NCBI RefSeq assembly: GCF_003609645.1
Contig: NZ_MCIB01000014.1
Span: 1 to 54,549 of the forward strand
Source: Thermohalobacter berrensis
GTDB lineage: Bacteria; Bacillota; Clostridia; Tissierellales; Thermohalobacteraceae
Reading direction: 5' to 3'
DNA: 54,549 nucleotides
The translations under genes and the position numbers were made by a program. The notes under the pieces were generated by a model, which had not been told where the DNA came from, searched no databases, and saw only the letters and a program-made list of their open reading frames with translations. Below, in pieces: positions 15,756 through 23,186 of the stretch (positions within the stretch are counted from its first letter, which is position 1; every line of letters starts with the position of its first letter).

Positions 15756-16172
15756 TTAGCTATTTTCTAAAATTGGATATAGTTCAGTATTTTCTTTTTC
15801 TAATCTCTTCATTAAAATAGTTAAAACTTTTTTTGATTCTTCTATAAATTTATCTACATTTGATAATATTTTACTTTTAGTATTATATTTAGCCTTATAG
15901 GACATAAATAAATCAAATATATTCTCCATTTCATTTTTGTAAGTTTTATGGAATTCTCTCAATTTAGGATTATCACTTTCTGCTATATTAGGATAAAGCC
16001 ATCTATCCTCTTCCTTTAGATGTATTTTTAATTTACCTGCCAAAATACTTATATCCTTTGAAATATCTTTAGATTTTTCCTCAACTTTATTCTTTTTTAT
16101 AGTATCCAAAATATTATTTACTATTTTGTCTATGTCTTCATGCTGTCTTTTTAGCACAACTATATTAAACAA
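15756..16172 (-). CDS. Hemerythrin-like HHE protein
   Basis: About 138 residues forming a hemerythrin-type bundle: R-Q-H-E-D-I in helix 1, K-I-H-L-K-E-E-D-R-W-L-Y-P in helix 2, R-E-F-H-K-T-Y in helix 3 and K-E-N-T-E-L-Y-P-I at the end, where the usual last histidine appears replaced by N-T-E. It may thus bind a modified or incomplete diiron site. A GTG at 16181 is in frame but overlaps the GGGAG ribosome site; TTG at 16172 is eight bases after it and is preferred. A GTGA-N6-TCACA site lies 60 bases upstream, placing it in the island's regulon. Confidence 0.78.
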   Translation of the reverse strand: MFNIVVLKRQHEDIDKIVNNILDTIKKNKVEEKSKDISKDISILAGKLKIHLKEEDRWLYPNIAESDNPKLREFHKTYKNEMENIFDLFMSYKAKYNTKSKILSNVDKFIEESKKVLTILMKRLEKENTELYPILENS

Positions 16173-16231
16173 GTTAATCACTCCCTTTTTCTACTTTCAA
16201 TTTAACTTTACATTATATATGTAAATAGGGC

Positions 16232-16247
16232 AGTGATTAGAGTCACA
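16232..16247 (-). promoter_or_regulatory. CRP/FNR-type site upstream of hemerythrin
   Basis: AGTGA-TTAGAG-TCACA. On the minus strand a TATAAT lies at 16212-16217 and a weaker TAAAGT at 16205-16210; only the latter gives the -41.5 spacing seen at other promoters, so whether the site activates or represses is open. Confidence 0.65.
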
Positions 16248-16251
16248 TAAT

Positions 16252-16279
16252 AAAAGGGCCACCATCAGGTGGTCCCTTA
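16252..16279 (-). terminator. Terminator of the DUF1450 gene
   Basis: AAGGGCCACC and GGTGGTCCCTT pair (one G-U) around ATCA; the minus-strand tail is TTTTATTAT. Confidence 0.85.
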
Positions 16280-16282
16280 AAC

Positions 16283-16504
16283 TTATTCTAATTCTTGTTT
16301 TATCTTATCATATAATTCTTCAGGAGTATCTGCTTGAATAAACTCATCATTTACTAAAGCAAATGGTCCCATTGCACAATCTCCACAATAGCCAAGACAA
16401 GGCTCTACCTCAACATTAACATTATCCATTTCATTTTCTACCTTCAATTTTACATCCCCAACTCCTTGGGCGAAATTATTTTCACAAAACTTTACTTCTG
16501 ACAT
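16283..16504 (-). CDS. DUF1450 (YuzB-type) cysteine protein
   Basis: A 73-residue protein with K-F-C-E-N-N near the start and E-P-C-L-G-Y-C-G-D-C in the middle, the DUF1450 pattern; the overall thioredoxin-like ferredoxin pattern with four Cys suggests a [2Fe-2S] or redox-disulfide role, but function is not established. It follows the flavoprotein gene by 22 bases and ends in a terminator, so the two form an operon; it could pass electrons to or from that NADH oxidoreductase, which is an inference from context. Confidence 0.8.
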   Translation of the reverse strand: MSEVKFCENNFAQGVGDVKLKVENEMDNVNVEVEPCLGYCGDCAMGPFALVNDEFIQADTPEELYDKIKQELE

Positions 16505-16526
16505 TTAATTCACACTCCCTTATTTT

Positions 16527-17762
16527 TTATTTCATAATAAGCTTTCTCTTTTTGCTCTTTAGTGTATCTACAAATTCATCTATAGACATATTTTTATAGT
16601 CAATTCCACTTAAATCAGTTTCATTTTCAATTGCTTTCTTTAATACTGGTGAACTTTTAATATTTCCAATTACTACTGCTCCTATAACCTTATTATCTTT
16701 TATTAAAATTTTTTTATAACTATTTTTTTCTGAATTATCTTCTACTAAAATTTCTGATGCATCAGCTTCATTTACATCTCCCATTGAAAATAGTGAAAGA
16801 TTAAAGGCACTTAACCTTGTTACTGGTACTATATGTTCATATATGGCTTCTTTCCCTACCATGTTGTAGCCAGCAACTTTTCCCTGTCCTATTGCAATAT
16901 TCCATAATCCATAAATGTTATTATCATATTCAGCAACATCTCCAGCAGCATAAACATCTTTAACATTAGTCTCCATTTTTTCATTAACAATAACTCCGTA
17001 ATTAGTTTCTATTCCTGTTCCCTCTAAAATATCTATATTTGGTTTTATGCCTATTGAATAAACAACACCATCACATTCTATAACAATCCCATCTTTTGTT
17101 TTAAATCCTTTAACCTTATTTTCACCTAATACTTCATTAACTTCTGTATTTAGCATAACTTTTATATTATGGTTTTTAATAGCTCTTTCTAATATTTTTG
17201 ATGCCTTTTTATCTAGTTCCTTGGGCATAAGTCTTTCTGAAATTTCTGCAATTATAACTTTCTTACCAAGCTTAGATAATGTCCAAGCTGTCTCTAAACC
17301 TTGTATTCCTCCCCCTATATTTACTATAGTTTCCATATCCTTTATTTCATCAATTATCTTTCGGGCATCCTGTAATGTTTTTAAAGTTAAAACACCTTTC
17401 TTATTGATACCTTTTACTGGAGGCACCCTATTTTTAGCTCCATTTGCCAATAAAAGTTTAGTATATGAAACCTTTGTTCCCTTTGAAAGTTCTACCTCCC
17501 TTCTATCAGTATTTATAGATACTACTTTTGTATCTATATTAAGATTTACATTATTTTCTTTATACCAATCTTTTTTCTGAAGTAGTATTTTATCTTCTTC
17601 TAATTTATTAATTAGTCCCTTTGATAAAGCTACTCGATTATATGGATAGAATCTTTCATCACCAAATAAGTGTATCTCACTTACTGTGTCAATCTGTCTT
17701 ATTGACTTTATAGCTGTTATTGCAGCTATTCCGTTTCCTACAATGACAATTTTTTCTGACAA
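16527..17762 (-). CDS. NADH:rubredoxin reductase-like FAD/NAD oxidoreductase
   Basis: A 411-residue pyridine-nucleotide-disulfide-type flavoprotein. The FAD-binding G-N-G-I-A-A begins at residue 9, the NAD-binding G-G-G-I-Q-G is near 150, and the second FAD motif Y-A-A-G-D-V-A-E is near 275; a ~90-residue C-terminal domain of the rubredoxin-reductase type follows. There is no redox CxxC, as in NROR and the N-terminal half of NirB. In Clostridia NROR feeds electrons to rubredoxin and flavodiiron or rubrerythrin proteins that remove O2, NO and peroxide. The start is TTG with AAAGGAGTGG upstream. The second copy of the duplicated leader element precedes it, linking its control to that of the FNR-like regulator. 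Confidence 0.85.
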   Translation of the reverse strand: MSEKIVIVGNGIAAITAIKSIRQIDTVSEIHLFGDERFYPYNRVALSKGLINKLEEDKILLQKKDWYKENNVNLNIDTKVVSINTDRREVELSKGTKVSYTKLLLANGAKNRVPPVKGINKKGVLTLKTLQDARKIIDEIKDMETIVNIGGGIQGLETAWTLSKLGKKVIIAEISERLMPKELDKKASKILERAIKNHNIKVMLNTEVNEVLGENKVKGFKTKDGIVIECDGVVYSIGIKPNIDILEGTGIETNYGVIVNEKMETNVKDVYAAGDVAEYDNNIYGLWNIAIGQGKVAGYNMVGKEAIYEHIVPVTRLSAFNLSLFSMGDVNEADASEILVEDNSEKNSYKKILIKDNKVIGAVVIGNIKSSPVLKKAIENETDLSGIDYKNMSIDEFVDTLKSKKRKLIMK

Positions 17763-17823
17763 ATCTTTCCACTCCTTTTATTTGTCTTTTGTCATTTAGT
17801 TTTTCATCTTTTTTTGTTTTTTA

Positions 17824-17930
17824 TAAAAAAGTCTTCTATATAAAAATAAAAGATTCTGAATGTTGACTTTTTTGAAACACATGACGAAAATTATATGTTA
17901 TCCACACTTTTTATTTGTTTACAATTTTCT
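17824..17930 (-). promoter_or_regulatory. Leader element copy 2 (upstream of the flavoprotein gene)
   Basis: Direct repeat of 11871-11975. It keeps the DnaA-box consensus TTATCCACA (17898-17906), the TATAAT-like box, GTGTTTCAAAAAAGTCAAC and the CTTTTTT-tailed hairpin. The paired blocks AAAAAAGTC and GACTTTTTT are identical in both copies while the sequence between them has drifted, which suggests selection on the pairing or on those motifs. Confidence 0.6.
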
Positions 17931-17937
17931 ATATATT

Positions 17938-17957
17938 AAAAAAACGGCATGTGCCGC
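17938..17957 (-). terminator. Terminator of the AhpD-like gene
   Basis: AGCGGCA-CA-TGCCGTT on the minus strand, followed by TTTTT, abutting the stop codon. Confidence 0.8.
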
Positions 17958-18320
17958 TTACTTATTTTCAAATTTACTCTCCATATATTTAACTAATGGA
18001 GCTATTTGAACTAATGTTGGTGCGCCCTTCATCCAAACTTGTTGCTTCAATACTTCTAATATTTCTTCCCTTGTAGCTCCATATTTTATTGCTTTGTTCA
18101 TCTCTAATTTTGCCCTTTTTTCATTTTCATCAAAAACTGCTGTAGCTAAAGCAATTAAATATCTATATTTTAGAGGTATTACACCCTCACCCCAAATTTC
18201 ATGATGATATTCTGTAATTATTTTTTGAAAATCTTCTCCAAGCTTCTCTGCAACCATAACTCCAGGTGGTATGAAACCAATCTCATCTTTAAATTCTTCT
18301 TGTAATTTTTTCCTATCCAT
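17958..18320 (-). CDS. Carboxymuconolactone decarboxylase/AhpD-like protein without CxxC
   Basis: A 120-residue all-helical protein of the CMD family: P-L-K-Y-R-Y-L-I-A-L-A-T-A-V then M-N-K-A-I-K-Y-G-A-T-R-E-E-I-L-E-V-L. Peroxiredoxin-coupled AhpD proteins have a CxxC after A-L-A; here it is V-F-D-E-N-E-K with no cysteine at all in the protein, so a thiol peroxidase role is excluded and the chemistry is unknown. A weak CRP/FNR-type dyad lies upstream at 18384-18399. Confidence 0.8.
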   Translation of the reverse strand: MDRKKLQEEFKDEIGFIPPGVMVAEKLGEDFQKIITEYHHEIWGEGVIPLKYRYLIALATAVFDENEKRAKLEMNKAIKYGATREEILEVLKQQVWMKGAPTLVQIAPLVKYMESKFENK

Positions 18321-18383
18321 AATTATCCCCCTTAATTTTCTTTTTCTGTTAATTATATGTTACCCTTTTTTACCTTTTTTATC

Positions 18384-18399
18384 AGTAATTTGAATCAAA
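18384..18399 (-). promoter_or_regulatory. Weak CRP/FNR-type site before the AhpD-like gene
   Basis: Minus strand TTTGA-TTCAAA-TTACT, with the same core as the 8824 site (TGTGA-TTCAAA-TCATA). A TATAAT at 18352-18357 lies about five bases further away than at the ric and 8824 promoters. Candidate only. Confidence 0.4.
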
Positions 18400-18405
18400 A
18401 TATAA

Positions 18406-18433
18406 AAAATAAAAGCGGCCAAATGGCCGCTTT
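18406..18433 (-). terminator. Terminator of the parvulin gene
   Basis: AAAGCGGCC-AAAT-GGCCGCTTT, tailed on the minus strand by TATTTTTTATA. Confidence 0.9.
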
Positions 18434-18438
18434 ATATC

Positions 18439-19188
18439 TTATTCATTTATTTTAACTTCATATTTTTCCTTAAGTTCATTTCCTTTGTTTTGATATGCTT
18501 CATTTTGCTTTACTGCCATTAGATGTTGCTTTATTCTTCCTTTAACCTCATCTAATGTACTAATTCCTTCTTCTTTCTTATCAATTACTTTAATTATATG
18601 ATACCCAAATTGAGTTTTTACAGGTCCCTTTACTTCACCTTTTTCCATACTAAAAGCTGCTTTTTCAAACTCTGGAACCATTTTACCCTTTGTGAAATAT
18701 CCTAAATCTCCTCCTCTAGATTTTGAAGGACATTCAGAATACTTTTCAGCAGCTTCTTCAAATTTAAGACCTGACTCTAACTCATTTAATATCTCATTTG
18801 CTTTTTCTTCTTCTTTAACTAATATGTGACTTGCCTTTACTGATTCAGGTTTTTTAAATTGTTCTTTATTTTCATTATAATAATTTACTACTTCATCTTC
18901 ATCAACAGTTATTTTCTTTAAAAACTTTGTTATTGCATATTGCTTTAGAAGATTTGCTTTAGTTTGTTCAAGCTGTTTTTTAAATTTTTCTTCTTCATCT
19001 AAACCTTTGTCAATAGCATCTAAGTAAAATAATTCTTGATTAATTAACTCATCTAATAATTTCTTTTGTCCTTCTTTTGAAGCAAATTGCATAGCCCTCT
19101 GCTGTCCTAGGCTTTGCATTAAAGAATTTACATCATTTTGTGTAATTTCTTTACCATTAACTGTTGCTAAAACTTTTTTTTCCTCCAT
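18439..19188 (-). CDS. Cytosolic parvulin-type peptidyl-prolyl isomerase
   Basis: A 249-residue PPIase. An N-terminal SurA/PrsA-like helical chaperone region (to ~115) is followed by a parvulin domain (~118-210) with A-S-H-I-L-V, G-G-D-L-G-Y-F-T-K-G-K-M-V-P-E-F and F-G-Y-H-I-I-K-V motifs. PrsA relatives are lipoproteins, but here the chain begins directly with the chaperone domain, without signal peptide or lipobox, so the protein should stay in the cytosol and assist folding there. Single gene with its own terminator. Confidence 0.9.
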   Translation of the reverse strand: MEEKKVLATVNGKEITQNDVNSLMQSLGQQRAMQFASKEGQKKLLDELINQELFYLDAIDKGLDEEEKFKKQLEQTKANLLKQYAITKFLKKITVDEDEVVNYYNENKEQFKKPESVKASHILVKEEEKANEILNELESGLKFEEAAEKYSECPSKSRGGDLGYFTKGKMVPEFEKAAFSMEKGEVKGPVKTQFGYHIIKVIDKKEEGISTLDEVKGRIKQHLMAVKQNEAYQNKGNELKEKYEVKINE

Positions 19189-19244
19189 TAAACAAAACTC
19201 TCCTTTATTTTAATAGTTTTTTCTATGATAACAAAAAAAATTCA

Positions 19245-19682
19245 TTATGTCCAATTTGTAACTAATTCCCTTAAAGCCTTTTCAAAGTTTTCATCATCTT
19301 CTTTTTTCCTTTTCTTTGTATTTTGAGTCTTACCACCTGCTCTTCTTACCTTAGCCGATAAATGCCTATGAAATAATAGTCTGTCTATATTTTCATTATT
19401 ATATACAAGTCCATTTTGATTTAATGCTTTAGCACCCTTTGAAAGTGCCATCGTAGCAACTCCATAGTCTTGAGTTATAACAATATCATTTTTTTCAACC
19501 TTGTTTATAAGGGCTATATCTACCGAATCCTTTCCTTTTCCAACAATTACTGTTTCTGAATATCCATCTTCTATAATATGACTTGTATTTACAACCATAA
19601 TTATAGGAATACCATACTCCTTTGCTACCTTTACTGTTATATCCTTTACTGGACATCCATCTGCATCAACTAATATCTTCAC
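19245..19682 (-). CDS. YaiI/YqxD family (UPF0178) protein
   Basis: A 145-residue member of UPF0178 (DUF188). The N-terminus reads I-L-V-D-A-D-G-C-P-V, and later come V-I-T-Q-D-Y-G-V-A and R-H-L-S-A-K-V-R-R-A-G-G, all family signatures; the fold resembles PIN-type nucleases with conserved aspartates, but no activity is established. The start is GTG after AAAAGGTG. Confidence 0.9.
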   Translation of the reverse strand: MKILVDADGCPVKDITVKVAKEYGIPIIMVVNTSHIIEDGYSETVIVGKGKDSVDIALINKVEKNDIVITQDYGVATMALSKGAKALNQNGLVYNNENIDRLLFHRHLSAKVRRAGGKTQNTKKRKKEDDENFEKALRELVTNWT

Positions 19683-19720
19683 AATATCACCTTTTCTACT
19701 ATAGTTTTTTTACAATTTAT

Positions 19721-20674
19721 TTATCCCATAACTTCCTTTATTACTCTATAGAAGTTTTTATACTTTATTTTTTCAATATCTTCTTCTGTATAGCCCCTTG
19801 TTCTTAGTATTTCTATAATATTATTAACCTTAGTTACATTCTCAATTCCCTTTGCTCCAAATCCTTCTCCTGGGTCTTCTTCTAAGTATTCAAAAAAGTC
19901 GAAACCAAATCCTACATGGTCTATCCCCATAACTTCTACCATATGGTCAATATGATTAGCTAAATATTCTATATTCTGTTTATCTTCATTAGTATGGACA
20001 AATTTTCTAAATGCGTTTATACCTACTACTCCGTCTTTTTCGGCTATAGCCTTTAATTGTTTATCTGTAAGATTCCTAGGGACATTACATAATGCTTTAC
20101 AATTAGAATGTGAAGCTATTATTGGCTTTGTTGTAACTTCACATATATCCCAAAATGTTTTTTCATTTCCATGGGATACATCTACAATCATTCCTAGTTT
20201 TTCAAGCCTTTTTACTGCATTAATCCCATATTTAGTAAGACCCCTATTAGGATTTCCATTTACCCCTGTTGCCAGTTCATTTTCTTCATTCCATGTAAGT
20301 GATGCATGTCTAAAACCTAATAAGTATAATGTATCTATTAAATCTATATCTTTACCAATCCCACTTAATCCTTCTATACCAATTAAAACAGCTAACTTTT
20401 TTTCAACTTCTGCTTTATCTATATCCTTGCAGCCTTTAATAATATTTAGTATATCTTTATTTTCTAATAGTTCTACTGACATGCTTTTAATTATTTCTAA
20501 AGTCCTTTTTTTAGAATCCTCATTATATGGATCAATCCATACTACAAAAATTCCCCCATTTATTTCTCCTTTTTTAAAATTATCTAAATGATAATTTTTT
20601 ATAATATTTTTATGTCCTCTTTCCCTCTTAATAGCTACATGGGTCCAAATATCCGCATGAGCATCAAATATCAT
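19721..20674 (-). CDS. M19 membrane-dipeptidase family protein, copy 1
   Basis: A 317-residue zinc dipeptidase of the renal-dipeptidase family. Metal and catalytic residues are present: H-A-D in D-A-H-A-D-I-W, the bridging E in G-I-E-G-L-S-G, H in D-V-S-H-G-N, H in A-S-H-S-N-C and D in F-G-F-D-F. No signal peptide, so it is cytosolic; bacterial members cleave L-D or D-containing dipeptides. Its central ~145 codons are almost identical to the paralogue at 23187-24161 while both ends differ, a sign of gene conversion. It lies 15 bases after the transglutaminase-like gene and is probably co-transcribed with it. Confidence 0.92.
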   Translation of the reverse strand: MIFDAHADIWTHVAIKRERGHKNIIKNYHLDNFKKGEINGGIFVVWIDPYNEDSKKRTLEIIKSMSVELLENKDILNIIKGCKDIDKAEVEKKLAVLIGIEGLSGIGKDIDLIDTLYLLGFRHASLTWNEENELATGVNGNPNRGLTKYGINAVKRLEKLGMIVDVSHGNEKTFWDICEVTTKPIIASHSNCKALCNVPRNLTDKQLKAIAEKDGVVGINAFRKFVHTNEDKQNIEYLANHIDHMVEVMGIDHVGFGFDFFEYLEEDPGEGFGAKGIENVTKVNNIIEILRTRGYTEEDIEKIKYKNFYRVIKEVMG

Positions 20675-20689
20675 ATATATCCCCCTTAT

Positions 20690-21979
20690 TTACTTTATAA
20701 ACTCTATATTAACTATTCCTTGACTATCATTAATACTATACTTATATCCCTGAAAATCAATATTATAGTTCTTATTTGCAATATCTTGTATAGTGTTAGG
20801 GATATCATATATTTTACTATTATAATTTAATATCTTTAACTCTAGCTTACTCTTATTATTTAGTAAAGCATCTTTAATTTTATTATAAAACTGATTATAA
20901 TTTTCAACAGCCATATCATTGTAATAGTAATAATTATACTTTATACCATTACAGGATGGATATTTACTTCTGTTCCAAATATGGTCTTTACTCATTTGTT
21001 TGTCAGACAAGTTAAAATAATCATACCTTAGTACATCACTACCATCATCCATAACTGGGTCATCCCATGTTAAATCTATATGATAGTATTCTCCATCTAA
21101 TTTAATTATGTTCCAAGCATGGTCTTGATTACCTGCCCTTCCAGAGACAATTATAGATTCAATTCCTAAATCATCCATTATTAACTTAAAGGCCTCTGCA
21201 TAACCTTCACATACCCCTGTACCCTTTACTAATATTCCATAGGCTGAATAGGATTCAGGGGGAATAGTGTTATTATTATAGTTAACACTATCGTATTTAG
21301 AGTTATTTATTATATAGTCATGTATAGCCTTTACCTTTTCATAATCAGACATATCAGGTTTTATTATTTCTCTTATTATTTCATCTTTTGCTTTTTTAAG
21401 TACATTTAAATGTTTATTAATTGTACTTTTATCTTTACTGTATTCAAATTTAAGTATTCCATTACTCCAATACTCTGCACTTTTGTAGTATAGTACTTCA
21501 GGATTTTCAATAACAACCTTTTCTACTACCTCAAATACACTTTTACTATATTTGCCCTCTGGAAAGTCTGAAACATCAACCTCTTTTTTGCCTGTAATAA
21601 GGGCTTCTTTTATCACATCATATATACTATTTTCTTTTTTATTTTCATTAGTCCTTTTAGGTAAGCTTTTATCTTCTTCATTACTTTCTGTTTTATTATC
21701 AGTATCTTTCTTAGCATTATCTTTAGTTTTATTGCCTATTGATTGCTTGTCTTTATTATTATTAATCTCTTTTAATTCTTGTCTATTAGCATCTATATTT
21801 TCCTCATAGCCATTATTTGTATTATTAAAAAGAGCTTTCTCAATTTCTTCATTTTCATTATTGGAAGAGAAGATAAAAAAATAAGTAAAAATTGATATAA
21901 AAAATAACCCTATTATATTTACCCCTATAATAATTAGCCAAGCTATTGGTTTAGGTATTCTTTTTTCTTCATTACTCAT
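20690..21979 (-). CDS. Membrane-anchored transglutaminase-like protein
   Basis: A 429-residue protein. Residues ~12-35 form one membrane segment; ~40-120 are a polar, N/K/E-rich spacer, so the rest is displayed outside the cell. The transglutaminase-like core holds the triad: Cys in G-T-G-V-C-E-G-Y-A, His in Q-D-H-A-W-N-I and Asp in Y-H-I-D-L-T-W-D-D-P. Such domains act as cysteine proteases or peptide-bond ligases on wall or surface proteins; the target is unknown. Directly upstream of a dipeptidase gene, which could use released peptides, but this is inference. Confidence 0.88.
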   Translation of the reverse strand: MSNEEKRIPKPIAWLIIIGVNIIGLFFISIFTYFFIFSSNNENEEIEKALFNNTNNGYEENIDANRQELKEINNNKDKQSIGNKTKDNAKKDTDNKTESNEEDKSLPKRTNENKKENSIYDVIKEALITGKKEVDVSDFPEGKYSKSVFEVVEKVVIENPEVLYYKSAEYWSNGILKFEYSKDKSTINKHLNVLKKAKDEIIREIIKPDMSDYEKVKAIHDYIINNSKYDSVNYNNNTIPPESYSAYGILVKGTGVCEGYAEAFKLIMDDLGIESIIVSGRAGNQDHAWNIIKLDGEYYHIDLTWDDPVMDDGSDVLRYDYFNLSDKQMSKDHIWNRSKYPSCNGIKYNYYYYNDMAVENYNQFYNKIKDALLNNKSKLELKILNYNSKIYDIPNTIQDIANKNYNIDFQGYKYSINDSQGIVNIEFIK

Positions 21980-22038
21980 AATTTTTCCACCTGCTTTTTA
22001 TATTTCATTCTTTATATTATATTTTATCATAATATGAA

Positions 22039-22944
22039 TTAGTCTATATTGTTTGCACATATACTGCAAAGACTATCTCCATCATAAACTTCATTGCCAC
22101 AAATACTACAGTATCCTGTTACTCCAGATTCAACTCTAGAAAATATGTCTTCTAAATATTCTTCTTCTGAACTTTCTACTTCATACTCAGTTTCCTTTTC
22201 CCTTATTCCATAATCATTTATTATTATTATGTTATTGAGTATATAGTAGTAAAAAATTTGTCCTAATATCATAAGGTCTAATAGATCTAATAATGAATCA
22301 AACTCATAATTACAGCAACATCCACTTGTATTAGAAGTTATTATTCCTTCTCTTTTTAATGATTTATGGAAAGCCTCAAAAAATGGGTCGTTTAAACCTA
22401 AATTAGGTTCTTCTCCCATTGAATCAGCAAATGGTACAAAAGCATCATATGTATTTATAGTTTTGTATACTTTACCCTCTATTTCTAATTTTCTTACATG
22501 AATTGCTCTATTTTTTCTAAAGTTAGCTATTTCAAAATCCACTACTCGAGAAACTTTAATGTTTTTAGGAAAATAATTTAACATTATTAAATCAGTATCA
22601 GACTTTAAAAAAATAAGTTTAAAGTCATTATATAATATTTGTTCAATAGAAGAATCAGGATATTTTTTTAATACTTTATGACGGGTAATATCTCCACTAT
22701 GTTCTTGATATATTTTTTTATTAAATCTTATTAGATTCTTACATAATTCTTCTATATAATCAGAAAAGGTTTGTCCTCTTCTTCTCTTTTGTAGGTTATA
22801 TGGTATTTCTTTATTATTCTCACAGGCTTCCCGTAATTTTAACAATACAGGATAAGTATTTGAAACTTTTATTATTCTATAAACTTCTTTATTATACTCA
22901 TTAATGTACCATTCTTTATATTCATTGAACGCAATTTCTTCCAT
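22039..22944 (-). CDS. Unknown protein with C-terminal zinc ribbon
   Basis: A 301-residue protein of no family I recognise. The body is charged and helical with a G-C-C-C-N-Y motif around residue 208 and an aromatic hydrophobic segment (~220-245) that could be a membrane contact. The C-terminus is a zinc ribbon: C-S-I-C-G-N-E-V then C-S-I-C-A. The ribosome site AAAAAGGGGG is buried in a 13-bp perfect hairpin six bases before the ATG (separate entry), so translation is likely controlled. It stands between a transglutaminase-like gene and the second M19 gene. Confidence 0.75.
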   Translation of the reverse strand: MEEIAFNEYKEWYINEYNKEVYRIIKVSNTYPVLLKLREACENNKEIPYNLQKRRRGQTFSDYIEELCKNLIRFNKKIYQEHSGDITRHKVLKKYPDSSIEQILYNDFKLIFLKSDTDLIMLNYFPKNIKVSRVVDFEIANFRKNRAIHVRKLEIEGKVYKTINTYDAFVPFADSMGEEPNLGLNDPFFEAFHKSLKREGIITSNTSGCCCNYEFDSLLDLLDLMILGQIFYYYILNNIIIINDYGIREKETEYEVESSEEEYLEDIFSRVESGVTGYCSICGNEVYDGDSLCSICANNID

Positions 22945-22950
22945 AAAAAT

Positions 22951-22995
22951 CCCCCTTTTTACAAGCTTATATTTAATCTATATGTAAAAAGGGGG
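22951..22995 (-). promoter_or_regulatory. Hairpin masking the ribosome binding site
   Basis: Plus-strand CCCCCTTTTTACA (22951-22963) and TGTAAAAAGGGGG (22983-22995) are exact 13-bp complements with a 19-base loop. On the minus strand the 3' arm is the Shine-Dalgarno region AAAAAGGGGG of the gene starting at 22944, six bases from its ATG. The mRNA should keep the site closed unless the hairpin opens. Confidence 0.8.
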
Positions 22996-23186
22996 TAGTT
23001 ATTAATTATTAAATTTAAAAACTTTAATTTTATTCAGTTTTTATATATATGAAAATAGTGTCTATTCTTCACATATTAAAGAAGATTTTAATTCTAAATT
23101 AATTTTATATTTTTATACTACTTCATAAGTTACAAGCAACTTTAGGTCTTATTATATATAAACTAGTCTATTTGCTATTATCTTTA

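Noticed and set aside
17958-18320. Second selenoprotein (AhpD-like with CxxU)
   Set aside because: The frame has no internal TGA and no Cys pair; the motif position is V-F-D-E.
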